Translations under genes and position numbers: made by a program
Assembly: GCF_036670025.1 (NCBI RefSeq)
Contig: NZ_CP137640.1
Span: 4,870,001 to 4,934,000, forward strand
Direction: 5' to 3'
DNA from: Bacillus_BD oryzisoli
Lineage (GTDB): Bacteria > Bacillota > Bacilli > Bacillales > Cytobacillaceae
DNA length: 64,000 nucleotides
In this document: positions 7,907 to 15,648 of the stretch, piece after piece
Layout: each line of letters begins with the position of its first letter
How positions within the stretch are numbered: the first letter of the stretch is position 1
The notes under the pieces: generated by a model
Seen by the model: the letters and a program-made list of their open reading frames with translations, nothing else
Database searches by the model: none
Told to the model about the DNA's origin: nothing

Positions 7907-9220
7907 TTATAACCTCCGTATTACCCCCTCTTTAATTCCAGTAATATAATCCCCGTAAATATTCCTTGCTAAAAACTCATTTTGTACACCTAAGCTCCAT
8001 TTTTCTTTTGAAGCAGCAATATAATACTTAAACATATCTTTAACATGTAAATTACTAGACTTTTTATGATAATTCTCATAACTACTAAATGAACTTATAT
8101 ACCTACAAAATATTTCAAAAAGGAGAGTTTCGTCAAAATAACTATCCCCTATGAAACTGTAAGTATTGTCATTTCCAAAAAAGAACTGTGTCATTTTTAA
8201 AATTAGGTCAAACTGATGCTCTTCTAGATCAAACCACTCTTTATCAAGATGTTTAGGCTTTTCTGGTTCTGCTTTATCATAACGAATTGCAGATACAAGT
8301 TTAGAAATGTAACTACCAGTTATTACTACCAGCATATCTGCTAATTGTAATCCAACGAAATCTTTAGAATCCTGATCTACCAGCACTTTCCCAAATCCAA
8401 TCTTTTCAAATGGCTTAGAAGGTATACCTTGGTCAAGAATTAACGTTGACTGCTCAGGTTGCCATATATCTTTTAACTTGTTCTCGGACAACCATAAGTC
8501 AACATCGAAGCTCACCTTATCCCAATCAAATGATACTTTTTCAAACACTAAATTATCAGCTAAGTGTTTCCCCTTTCCAATTATTGTTATCATATTTTTG
8601 TAATCTTCTAATTGATATTTCATTCTAGTGTTATTTTTGTGCTTTGCTACGAATTCTTTCAAATCATTTTGAATAGAATACAATATTTCATTGACTTTTT
8701 TGTGTGGATCGAAAAGATTTCTAATGACCTCTTCTGATGCTTCTAATTCACAATATTTTGTGAGACTGTATTTCAATAATATGGCGGATTTAATAAATCT
8801 TTTAGCTTCAAGTTTTAGAATCCATTGTGTTAGTCTGGCATCAACAACCATTGACATTTTATTTACTGAAAAAAGTAAGTTAGAAACGTCTGCCTCTAGC
8901 AGGATATCAAATAACTTAAGATAGAAATCACCATTAACTTTCTTTATACTCGCAATGCCATATTTGAAATTCCCCTGTAGAATATCAATTCCTTTTAGTT
9001 CCTTTTCGACTTTATTTTTTTGTTCTTCTCTATAATCTACAACAAGTTCAGAATACTTTTTGATAATATCTTTTAGAGAACTTTCAGGGATATAAAGTAC
9101 ATCAGCAACATAAGATCGCATTAAATCATCACCAAGATTTATTCTTCTATCATCACTGTAGTTTCTTGAAATTCTAATCGTTTCCTGTGGTCCCTTTTCA
9201 TCAATAAAAACTTGTCCCAT
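7907..9220 (-). CDS. DUF3800-like protein (RNase H-like fold)
   Basis: 437 residues; ATG with GAGG upstream. It begins QVFIDEKG (Asp7-Glu8), has LILDQG (Asp263) and GLQLADMLV (Asp295), matching in order the acidic positions of DUF3800 proteins (first-strand DES/DE, central D, late QLAD), a family predicted to have an RNase H fold. The 437-residue length is longer than common DUF3800 proteins (about 250), with a helical middle and a C-terminal extension after residue 310. DUF3800 genes often lie in mobile elements and defence islands. The function is unknown; a nuclease or nucleic-acid sensor is a plausible inference. It is flanked by gaps on both sides. Confidence 0.6.
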   Translation of the reverse strand: MGQVFIDEKGPQETIRISRNYSDDRRINLGDDLMRSYVADVLYIPESSLKDIIKKYSELVVDYREEQKNKVEKELKGIDILQGNFKYGIASIKKVNGDFYLKLFDILLEADVSNLLFSVNKMSMVVDARLTQWILKLEAKRFIKSAILLKYSLTKYCELEASEEVIRNLFDPHKKVNEILYSIQNDLKEFVAKHKNNTRMKYQLEDYKNMITIIGKGKHLADNLVFEKVSFDWDKVSFDVDLWLSENKLKDIWQPEQSTLILDQGIPSKPFEKIGFGKVLVDQDSKDFVGLQLADMLVVITGSYISKLVSAIRYDKAEPEKPKHLDKEWFDLEEHQFDLILKMTQFFFGNDNTYSFIGDSYFDETLLFEIFCRYISSFSSYENYHKKSSNLHVKDMFKYYIAASKEKWSLGVQNEFLARNIYGDYITGIKEGVIRRL

Positions 9221-9334
9221 AGTTAATCATCCTCACTTCAATTTTGGTCAGATAAACTTTTTATTGATATTGTAAACTGTTATCTGTATCCACTAAATTT
9301 CTTACAGTTCTATCTTTTCAGATTCTATATCCAC

Positions 9335-9505
9335 TCAAATTCCCATTTGTAGAAAACTCAATAAAACACCCGTAACAATCCATATTAGCCATAATGAGTT
9401 TTGTGTGACGTTGCCCATCCTATCTTTTATTCCGTAATAAATCAATAAAGTAATGATACATAGATTTTGAAAGAAAAAGGCTATACGAATATTCTTTAAC
9501 TGCAA
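9335..9505 (-). CDS. Small membrane protein downstream of XRE regulator (probably truncated)
   Basis: A 56-codon frame starting TTG, with AAAGG upstream. Two hydrophobic segments (IRIAFFFQNLCIITLLIYYG and SLWLIWIVTGVLLSFLQ) are separated by a short charged loop. It follows the XRE regulator by 36 bp on the same strand. XRE regulators of this size are often paired with a small membrane protein of this shape, so the pairing looks real. The frame seems to end early: beyond the TGA, acidic codons continue. It occupies the otherwise empty 9221-9541 stretch. Confidence 0.45.
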   Translation of the reverse strand: MQLKNIRIAFFFQNLCIITLLIYYGIKDRMGNVTQNSLWLIWIVTGVLLSFLQMGI

Positions 9506-9541
9506 AGAAGTAACCTTTCATCCTTTATTTTTTTAAAAATT

Positions 9542-9751
9542 TCATCCCTCGGTAATTTTCCTCTCAATCCAAAATAATTCATCTAAGGTTTTATTAAGTG
9601 CATAACATAAATCTAAACATAGATTTAAAGTTGGATTGTATTTTCCCTTTTCAATCAAACTAATTGTCTGACGTGTGACACCTATTTGTTCGGCCAATTG
9701 TTGTTGAGTTAAACCCATTTGAATACGAGTTATTTTAACTTTATTAACCAC
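9542..9751 (-). CDS. XRE/Cro-family transcriptional regulator
   Basis: 69 residues starting GTG, with AGAGGTGAT at 8-base spacing. The helix-turn-helix spans TQQQLAEQIGVTRQTISLIE, followed by the KYNPTLNLCLDLCYALN helix and the DELFW ending, all characteristic of short Cro/CI-like regulators. Two identical palindromic operators 21 bp apart lie directly upstream and overlap a TATAAT, which suggests autorepression. The downstream small membrane protein is its likely partner gene. It could be the regulator of an older element now degraded around it, since the second integrase lies next to it. Confidence 0.85.
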   Translation of the reverse strand: MVNKVKITRIQMGLTQQQLAEQIGVTRQTISLIEKGKYNPTLNLCLDLCYALNKTLDELFWIERKITEG

Positions 9752-9772
9752 GTATCTTTATCACCTCTTGAT

Positions 9773-9817
9773 ATTATAGTAATATATATATTACATAATT
9801 CAATATATATATTACAT
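9773..9817 (-). promoter_or_regulatory. Promoter and tandem operators of the XRE regulator
   Basis: AATATATATATTACAT occurs twice (9781-9796 and 9802-9817), exactly 21 bp apart, or two helical turns. Each copy is largely palindromic. On the minus strand a perfect TATAAT (9773-9778) follows the first copy, 22 bp from the GTG start. This geometry fits cooperative binding by an XRE dimer over its own promoter. Confidence 0.65.
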
Positions 9818-9963
9818 AAAAAGCAGATTTTTTCCAATTATTATCCGAAACATTAATTCAATGTTGTTTGAGACTTTTATTCCGTTAAATGGCCCGATAA
9901 TAAAAAGACACGTATTTTTATATGCGTGCCTCGATTTCAACTAAAGTTTAATTTAAATAACTT

Positions 9964-10800
9964 TCAAAAATATTTACTATAAAAATCGCGTCTCAACTTT
10001 CCACTTAGCTGAGCATATATTTTTGTGGTTTCACTCTTCTCATGACCAAGCAAGCTCTGGATCACTTCAAGTGGCGCACCGTTATTAATCATATGTGTAG
10101 CATAGCTGTGTCGTAATTGATGAGGATGTATACTCTTTTTTATCCCAGCACGATTCGATATACGTTTGATAATAAATCTCAGATTATCAATGCTCATACG
10201 CCTATATGGCCTTCTTTCCGTAATAAACAAACAGGAATCTTCATCATTTTGCTCATCTAGATACCTTTTTAAACAAATAGACAACGGGTATTAAAGTACA
10301 CTTCCCTTTCTTTATCACCTTTCCCACGTACAATAACTGAATTCATTGCGAAATTAATATCATCACGATTTAATTTTACAACTTCCCCAATACGGCAGCC
10401 AGTAGAATACATAAATTCGAATAACGCATTCTCCATCGAAGTATGACAGGCTTCCCTAAGATGCTCAATCTCTAGTTCTGATAGGAATTTTGGAATTCTT
10501 TTGCCTAATTTCGGCTCTTTTAATTTAGCAGCAGGGTTTTTAGCAATAAATCCTTCTTCATGTGTCCATTTGAATAGGGATTTAATACAACGAACCCTAT
10601 AGACTCGAAGGCTTTAAGTGTTCTCCTGCCTGAATTAGGTACTCTTTTAATTTCTCAGTAGTAAGTTCATTCATATCAATATCACCAAAAAATCGTAATA
10701 AGAGATTATATTGAAAACAATAAGTTTTTAATGTTAGTGGGGAATATCCCTCAATTTTTTTATCTAGTTGATACTTTTTCCAAGCTTCTGATAATAACAT
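9964..10800 (-). pseudogene. Frameshifted XerC/D-like tyrosine recombinase
   Basis: The gene is complete in content but broken twice. The N-terminal SAM-like core-binding part reads from 10800 to about 10597. A middle section (10290-10605) in another frame holds the first catalytic arginine box STGCRIGEV. The C-terminal part (9964-10284) holds HPHQLRHSYATH, LLGHEKS and the tyrosine in KIYAQL. Two shifts, near 10600 and 10290, separate the frames. It lacks an arm-binding domain and differs clearly from the intact integrase at the element's right end. It is probably a relic of an earlier insertion. Confidence 0.85.
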
Positions 10801-10941
10801 TATTCTTTCACTCTCCTATGTTATAAATCAATTAATCTAGACACTATTATGTTCAAGGATAGCCTTTTTTATACGAAAGTTATTCAACAATCGAAGACAA
10901 TACCCAATTATCAAAACATGATAACCCTTAATAGACAAGAA

Positions 10942-10977
10942 AAAGGGCACTTTCTCTACTCAAGAAATGTGCCCTTT
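10942..10977. terminator. Strong bidirectional hairpin
   Basis: AAAGGGCAC / GTGCCCTTT perfect 9-bp stem, with A-runs upstream and T-runs downstream. It lies upstream of the broken recombinase in a 500-bp gene-free stretch (10801-11300) that also has the stems CTAACG/CGTTAG (11032-11047) and GCAGCGC/GCGCTGC (11056-11077). Confidence 0.55.
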
Positions 10978-11119
10978 AATGGAATAACTATAATAAGTTC
11001 TCAAACCTAAAATCACGTAATTCTTCTTTAACTAACGCACCCGTTAGCCATCCATGCAGCGCAAAAATCAGCGCTGCACCACAGAAAATGAAAATAATTC
11101 TCTAGAACCGTCAATACTG

Positions 11120-11295
11120 TTTCTACGACTGGGAGAGGAAGGTCGATACACTATGGTGCGTGAGAGCCCATCCGTTAGTCTGACTCCTTCGACCACGGTG
11201 CACCACTGACTGTCGCTCCTTTACGGGAAGCACTCATGGTAGATTAAGCCTATTCTGATTGTTGCACCAGCCTCCAATATTTATAGTCGTAGAAA
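11120..11295 (+). ncRNA. IS110-family non-coding left end (candidate bridge RNA)
   Basis: Structured, GC-richer segment directly upstream of an IS110 transposase start. It is enclosed by a perfect 11-bp inverted repeat, TTTCTACGACT (11120-11130) and AGTCGTAGAAA (11285-11295), with an internal GGTCGA/TCGACC stem. In IS110 elements the region 5' of the transposase encodes the bridge RNA that specifies target and donor. Assignment rests on position and fold-like repeats; the RNA boundaries are not determined. Confidence 0.45.
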
Positions 11296-11306
11296 GGATG
11301 TTTTCA

Positions 11307-11393
11307 ATGGATGTAATCATTGATAGAGCGTGTGGTATGGATGTTCATAAGGATAGTATCACTGCTTGTATTTTCAAGATGATATTTATTTGA
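11307..11393 (+). pseudogene. IS110-family transposase, N-terminal fragment
   Basis: The frame encodes 28 residues including ACGMDVHKDSITACIF, the first motif of the IS110 DEDD (RuvC-like) domain with its initial Asp. It then runs into unrelated sequence and stops at TGA. The remaining transposase and the right end of the element are missing, so it cannot move itself. Confidence 0.8.
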
Positions 11394-11824
11394 AGGATGC
11401 CATATACCTATGCTTTGAAGAGTTTAATGTTTATTGGGGAGCATTAGATGAAATGGACGAACTAGAGTTCACTTCAAATTCTGATGATTATTTCATTTCA
11501 TCTGTATTTAAAGAGAATTATGAAGACTTTATTACCTTCCAAATGATTGATAATAATGGAGAATTAAAGCATTGCACATTTACATACGGTACCATTCAAG
11601 AAAATGAAATTGATAAAAGTTTTACGCTGTTAGTTACGGAAGGACTTTGTGATACTGCGGAATTCAATGTGTATTCTGATCCATATAAGCAAATCAGTTT
11701 TATTAATGCTTTATTCACTGAAAATTCAATTATTAAAGAAGAGGAAGAACTCGAAGGAAACAAACTAGTAAGCCTTTATAATCCGATAATTAATAATATA
11801 AAGAAACAGAAAGTCCGTGCATAG
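11366..11824 (+). CDS. Truncated hypothetical acidic protein, C-terminal part
   Basis: A 152-codon frame that opens with TTG inside the IS110 fragment. The first few codons are IS sequence, so the native N-terminus was lost at the junction. The remainder is an acidic, aromatic-rich sequence (LCFEEFNVYWGALDE, DDYFISSVFKENYEDF) without a recognisable motif and ends in a basic tail. There is no RBS before the TTG. It is probably a decayed cargo gene on the opposite strand to its neighbours. 11825-12031 holds nothing else I can identify. Confidence 0.4.
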   Translation: MYFQDDIYLKDAIYLCFEEFNVYWGALDEMDELEFTSNSDDYFISSVFKENYEDFITFQMIDNNGELKHCTFTYGTIQENEIDKSFTLLVTEGLCDTAEFNVYSDPYKQISFINALFTENSIIKEEEELEGNKLVSLYNPIINNIKKQKVRA

Positions 11825-12024
11825 AATACTTTATTTCTTGTTGCATGATGATAGAGTAGAAATACTTAGCCCATACCCCTATATAAAATTTCTGCTCTTC
11901 AATTATCTTATCATACGGACATATCCTTAGCTTTGCAGTACGCTTTCGATATGATTCAATTATTCTATAATAAACATGAAGATTTCTTATTTAAGGTAGG
12001 TTCACCCCTTTACTTTCATGGTAC

Positions 12025-12060
12025 TAAAAAACCGACTGATTTATTAATAAAATCAATCGG
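12025..12060 (-). terminator. Terminator of the 12130-12900 gene
   Basis: The minus strand reads CCGATTGATTT / AAATCAGTCGG with one G-U/mismatch step, followed by TTTTTTA. It lies 70 bp behind the stop of the minus-strand gene. Confidence 0.7.
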
Positions 12061-12129
12061 CTATATAAGAATATTAATATTGTTTTTGAGAAACACTCTA
12101 TGCCAAAAAATTTGATGGCTTTACTAAGT

Positions 12130-12900
12130 TTAGACTTTATTCCTTAAAATGAGTTTCCCAATTTCAAAAATTGCAGCAAACTCAACAGATGCAACTTTAT
12201 CTACTTCTTGCTTATCTTTTATTCTCCTAAAGTATTGTCCATCAGTATATAATTCTTCATAAATAGGTGCTAGATTTAATTCAGCCGTAACATACATAGG
12301 CGCTTCATTATTAATAATATTCATTACAGTTGAATGGTTTCCATTGTCTACATATCCAATATTCAAAGGGTGAATAAGAACAACTCTATGATTCAAAGGG
12401 TCCTGTTTCCATTTATCTCCTACCTTTTCACCGATATTATTAAACGCGTCCAATAAGCGATTTATTTTCCAAGGAAAAGCAAATATAAGAGAGTCTGAGG
12501 GATGAATTGTAGTTTTTTTCTTGCAGCTAGTATAATTTATAAAATTGCCTGTTTCATCTGTTTTTGTAAATTGAAAATGCTTATTGCCATTTTTGAAAAA
12601 TAGATGTTCAATACAAAAAGCCGAATTTCTTGATAAAGGCTTTCCTTTAATACACATATTTATTACTTCAAATTGGTACGGTTTTCCTAAAGAATAAATA
12701 AGGTCGTATATACGATGAGGGTTATCACTTTCTAATATTGTAGTAGCAACGAATAAAATATTTTTATAATTTTGAAGATGTTCTTCATTTTTAGTATCTT
12801 CTTCATTTTTAGTATCTTCTTCATTTTTAGTATCTTCTTCATTTTTAGTATTTTCTTCACTTTTAGTATTTACCTTTTTGGATTTAAAAAAACTTAGCAT
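12130..12900 (-). CDS. Hypothetical protein with N-terminal hexapeptide repeats
   Basis: 256 residues, not recognised. Residues 11-40 are five tandem hexapeptides (consensus D/N-TKNEE) encoded by near-identical 18-bp units. They follow a basic start (MLSFFKSKKV) and look like a charged flexible linker. The globular part (45-256) contains HRIYDLIYSLGKPYQFEV, GKPLSRNSAFCIEHLFF and HRVVLIHPLNIGYVDNGNHS, with conserved-looking His, Arg and Asp residues that could form an active site. An ATACTATAT -10-like box lies about 40 bp upstream, with AAAGGAG before the ATG, and it has its own terminator, so it is probably expressed as a single gene. It lies between the IS110 and IS21 fragments. Confidence 0.65.
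   Translation of the reverse strand: MLSFFKSKKVNTKSEENTKNEEDTKNEEDTKNEEDTKNEEHLQNYKNILFVATTILESDNPHRIYDLIYSLGKPYQFEVINMCIKGKPLSRNSAFCIEHLFFKNGNKHFQFTKTDETGNFINYTSCKKKTTIHPSDSLIFAFPWKINRLLDAFNNIGEKVGDKWKQDPLNHRVVLIHPLNIGYVDNGNHSTVMNIINNEAPMYVTAELNLAPIYEELYTDGQYFRRIKDKQEVDKVASVEFAAIFEIGKLILRNKV
12781..12870 (-). repeat. 18-bp tandem repeat inside coding sequence
   Basis: Five 18-bp units encoding NTKSEE, NTKNEE and three DTKNEE. The last three are essentially identical in DNA, which suggests recent slippage. The unit preserves the reading frame whatever the copy number. Confidence 0.85.
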
Positions 12901-13088
12901 GATTTTCTCCTTTTTACTTTTAATATAGTATGATTACGACCTTATTTTTAAAATTCCTACAAATTTAGATTAATTTACTATTTCCTTTGTTAAAATAGAT
13001 TAAAAAGGTTTTGTTGAAATGAAAACATATTTATTAAGGAATTTTATAACTTATATTATTATTTCAATATTTACAACTATTTTTATAG

Positions 13089-13510
13089 CACCTCGATTTA
13101 TTAATTGAAGAGCATAAGCTTGAGGCATTTGAGAAAAAGTGGCTCAAATTTTATGTGATCATCGTAGATGAACTAGGTTACGTCCCCTTCACCAAAACGG
13201 GAGCAGAGTTATTGTTCCAATTCTTTTCAGGTAGGTATGAACGCGCTAGCGTGATTATCACAACCAATCTAGAATTCTCTGAATGGACGAACGTTTTTGG
13301 GGATGGGAAGATGACAGCTGCATTACTCGATCGATTGACACATCGATCACATATCCACTTACTAAACGGAGAATCATACCGTTTCCGTCAAAGTATGAAG
13401 CACCAGGAAAACGTCGAAGAGTAACATTAGCGCGCGAAGTGTTTGGGAGTTAATAATCATTAAGTGGCTCACTTTTGAAGTGATCGCTCTGGCTCAATTT
13501 CATATTGACA
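13089..13510 (+). mobile_element. IS21-family remnant: istB 3' part and right end
   Basis: 13089-13424 encodes the C-terminal part of an IstB-type ATPase: VDELGYVPFTKTGAELLF (Walker B), the VIITTNLEFSEWTNVFGD sensor region and ALLDRLTHRSHI. The P-loop half and istA are missing, and an in-frame stop at 13086 closes the frame upstream. 13455-13510 is the right end, with TGGCTCACTTTTGAAGTGATC and TGGCTCAATTTC boxes and a terminal TGACA, as in IS21 ends. Inactive. Confidence 0.85.
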
Positions 13511-13610
13511 AAAACACCGATTTATTATCTCTTATTTAAAGTCTTATATAAAGCAAATGGCAAGCAAAATCATCAAAATGTTTCCTATCGTGCTCCTTTT
13601 AATAGCATAA

Positions 13611-13646
13611 AAATTACCTGCTAAGAATTTTCTAAGCGGGTAATTT
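13611..13646 (-). terminator. Terminator of the HEPN gene
   Basis: AAATTACCcGCTtAG / CTtAGCaGGTAATTT imperfect hairpin with U-runs, 20 bp behind the stop codon of the 13666-15006 gene. Confidence 0.65.
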
Positions 13647-13665
13647 AAATATTACAGAATCATTT

Positions 13666-15006
13666 TTACATTTCAACCAAATATTTTTTTTGAGGAATAT
13701 TCATAGAAGCTTCTAAAATAGGTTTAAACATACTCCCATGTTCAAAAGTCCTATAACTAATCAGCGGTAAAACTAGTCCCGTTAACTTTGTTTTTACAGA
13801 ATATTGCTTATTTGGAAATTCATCAAAATAATTTCTTGTTACTTCTTCTCCTAGTATAGAATGGATAAAAAATGTTGACTCATTCCAAAATTCTTCTTCG
13901 TTATTAGAATCAATATATTCAAAAGTAGAAAGCATTACAAAGAAAAACATAAAAAATGATCGTTTAGCTGGGTTTATCAGCAGGGATTTAGTAAATGCTA
14001 ACGCAGAGAGTTGAGGACTTCCAGCATCTACTAACGGTATACCTTGTTTGTAAAGAGAACGGGCAGTAAATCGGATAAAATTAAATAATTCCCATTTTTC
14101 TACACTTTCTTTTGAATTCCAACTTGGAAAAGCAGATGCCATTTCATACAGGTAGTTTGCATTAAAACTATTGTCTAAAACGATTGGAATCAATGGGTTT
14201 CCATGAGCAGAAGCATTTCTAATAAATGCCAATTCTAAGAAAGATTCTTTCACTAAATAAAGGTATTTATATTTTTCATGCGTTTTTTTGTTGGACAAAT
14301 CTATTTTTTGTAAAATTTGATTCAACACTTCACCCAGCTCATTTAGTGATAAAGTTTCCAAAAAAAGAGGAATCGGGCAATCACTAACTACAATATCATT
14401 TGGATCATTTTTACTTTTCTTTAAACTTAATGTGCTGAATTCAGGTTTAAACATAAATTCTGATTTCACAAATTTAAACTGTCTATCAACTATTGATTTG
14501 GTTTTACCATTACCTTTTAAAACTCTATAAATAGTTGTGGTAGATATCTGCAACTTATTAAAAATATAGATAAGAGTATCTTTCATTTGAGATTCTATAT
14601 ACAAAATCCATTTGAGAAAAAATTCTTTTGCTTGTTTATCATATTTGATTAAAGAATTTAAATTTTCTTGTGAGATATCATGATCATTCCCTGCCATTTT
14701 CTTGAAAAGATATGTATAGTGATCATCTGTAATTATTTTCTCAAATTTATGTTTAGATAATTTCCAACTTTTGATTTCTAGATCAACTATATTTTCCAGA
14801 TTATAGGCAACATAGACTTTGGACTTTCTAATTTCAATATTTTTCATTTGATATTTTATAGTTTCAGTCATTTGGAATACACCATCAGTTATCATATCTG
14901 GGAGAATTAAAAAGTGCACAGTGACTTCATGATCATCTATGATACTTTTTATAATCCCATAATTTTTATAGATATCAACAATTTTTCCTTCATATTTTTT
15001 TCCCAT
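13666..15006 (-). CDS. Abi-like HEPN protein with N-terminal cold-shock-like domain
   Basis: 446 residues; GGAGGTG 5 bases before the ATG. Residues 5-70 resemble a cold-shock/S1-type OB fold: EGKIVDIYKNYGIIKS followed by HEVTVHF parallels the G-K-V-x(n)-G-F-I...V-F-V-H-F pattern. Residues 75-300 are helical and contain LAFIRNASAHGNPLIP, in which Arg263-Asn264-x3-His268 matches the RxxxxH (RN-x-x-x-H) signature of HEPN ribonucleases of the Abi_2 type. The C-terminal 140 residues are hydrophobic and helical, unassigned. Known HEPN Abi proteins cleave RNA on infection. The nucleic-acid-binding N-terminus suggests an RNA- or ssDNA-triggered RNase (inference). Monocistronic, with its own terminator. 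Confidence 0.65.
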   Translation of the reverse strand: MGKKYEGKIVDIYKNYGIIKSIIDDHEVTVHFLILPDMITDGVFQMTETIKYQMKNIEIRKSKVYVAYNLENIVDLEIKSWKLSKHKFEKIITDDHYTYLFKKMAGNDHDISQENLNSLIKYDKQAKEFFLKWILYIESQMKDTLIYIFNKLQISTTTIYRVLKGNGKTKSIVDRQFKFVKSEFMFKPEFSTLSLKKSKNDPNDIVVSDCPIPLFLETLSLNELGEVLNQILQKIDLSNKKTHEKYKYLYLVKESFLELAFIRNASAHGNPLIPIVLDNSFNANYLYEMASAFPSWNSKESVEKWELFNFIRFTARSLYKQGIPLVDAGSPQLSALAFTKSLLINPAKRSFFMFFFVMLSTFEYIDSNNEEEFWNESTFFIHSILGEEVTRNYFDEFPNKQYSVKTKLTGLVLPLISYRTFEHGSMFKPILEASMNIPQKKYLVEM

Positions 15007-15114
15007 TTAAGCACCTCCAACTACTTGAATTAATATTTCAATTTAAGTATAGCCCAACATACTAAGTTAACAACATTCATTGGAAAACTCCCCCAAAAAA
15101 GTTCTTCCATTCTT

Positions 15115-15306
15115 TTATCTAAACGCTGGCCTCCACCCCTTGGATAAGCATAACGAAAAATGAAAGGGCAAATGACCCGTTGAGACATGGGAGGGAAAGC
15201 CTCCAGGGGCGGTGTGGAGCATGTACATAATAATAGTAAAATATGGAGCGAAATTAGACTCCTCTATTTCACTATGCGTCCACGAAGCTATTAATAGATC
15301 TTGCAC
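15115..15306. other. GC-rich structured non-coding patch of unknown origin
   Basis: In an otherwise AT-rich 640-bp gap, this stretch is GC-rich, with short inverted words (CCTCC/GGAGG around 15190-15210). A 63-codon minus-strand frame crosses it but lacks an RBS and protein-like composition. It looks like an IS or ncRNA remnant. I cannot name it. Confidence 0.3.
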
Positions 15307-15440
15307 CCTATTTTTCTATCGTTACAAAATATTAAGGTGCATGAAATCCTGCGAATAAGCGAGTATTCGAGAGATAATCGTATTAAACTGAGGGATTTTA
15401 AGTATTTCTTCACAATTTCCACGATACAATGAAATATGTT

Positions 15441-15470
15441 ATTACACAATCTGGCCCGATTGTTGAACAC
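15441..15470. repeat. Dispersed palindromic motif, copy 3
   Basis: ACACAATCTGGCCCGATTGTTGAA; the core CCCGATTGTTGAA (15455-15467) matches copies 1 and 2. An inverted pair GTTGAA...GAGT / ACTC...TTCAAC follows (15461-15502). It lies between the replication-module operon and the HEPN gene. Confidence 0.65.
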
Positions 15471-15549
15471 GAGTTATAAACAACACTCTTCAACTAACCA
15501 ATCAGTTTAAGTGTACTCCTTCACACTCCCTTTGTTTATATCATAATAC

Positions 15550-15578
15550 AAGGATGAAACCATTACAGTTCCATCCTT
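15550..15578 (-). terminator. Terminator of the element's leftward operon
   Basis: AAGGATGgaAC / GTttCATCCTT hairpin, 70 bp behind the stop codon of the 15649-16443 gene, closing the operon that starts near 20754. Confidence 0.6.
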
Positions 15579-15648
15579 TTCATTCTCCGTGATTTAGCCT
15601 TTATATGTCTGCCTCAAGACCAATCACTTTTTTAATTCATTTCAGATT

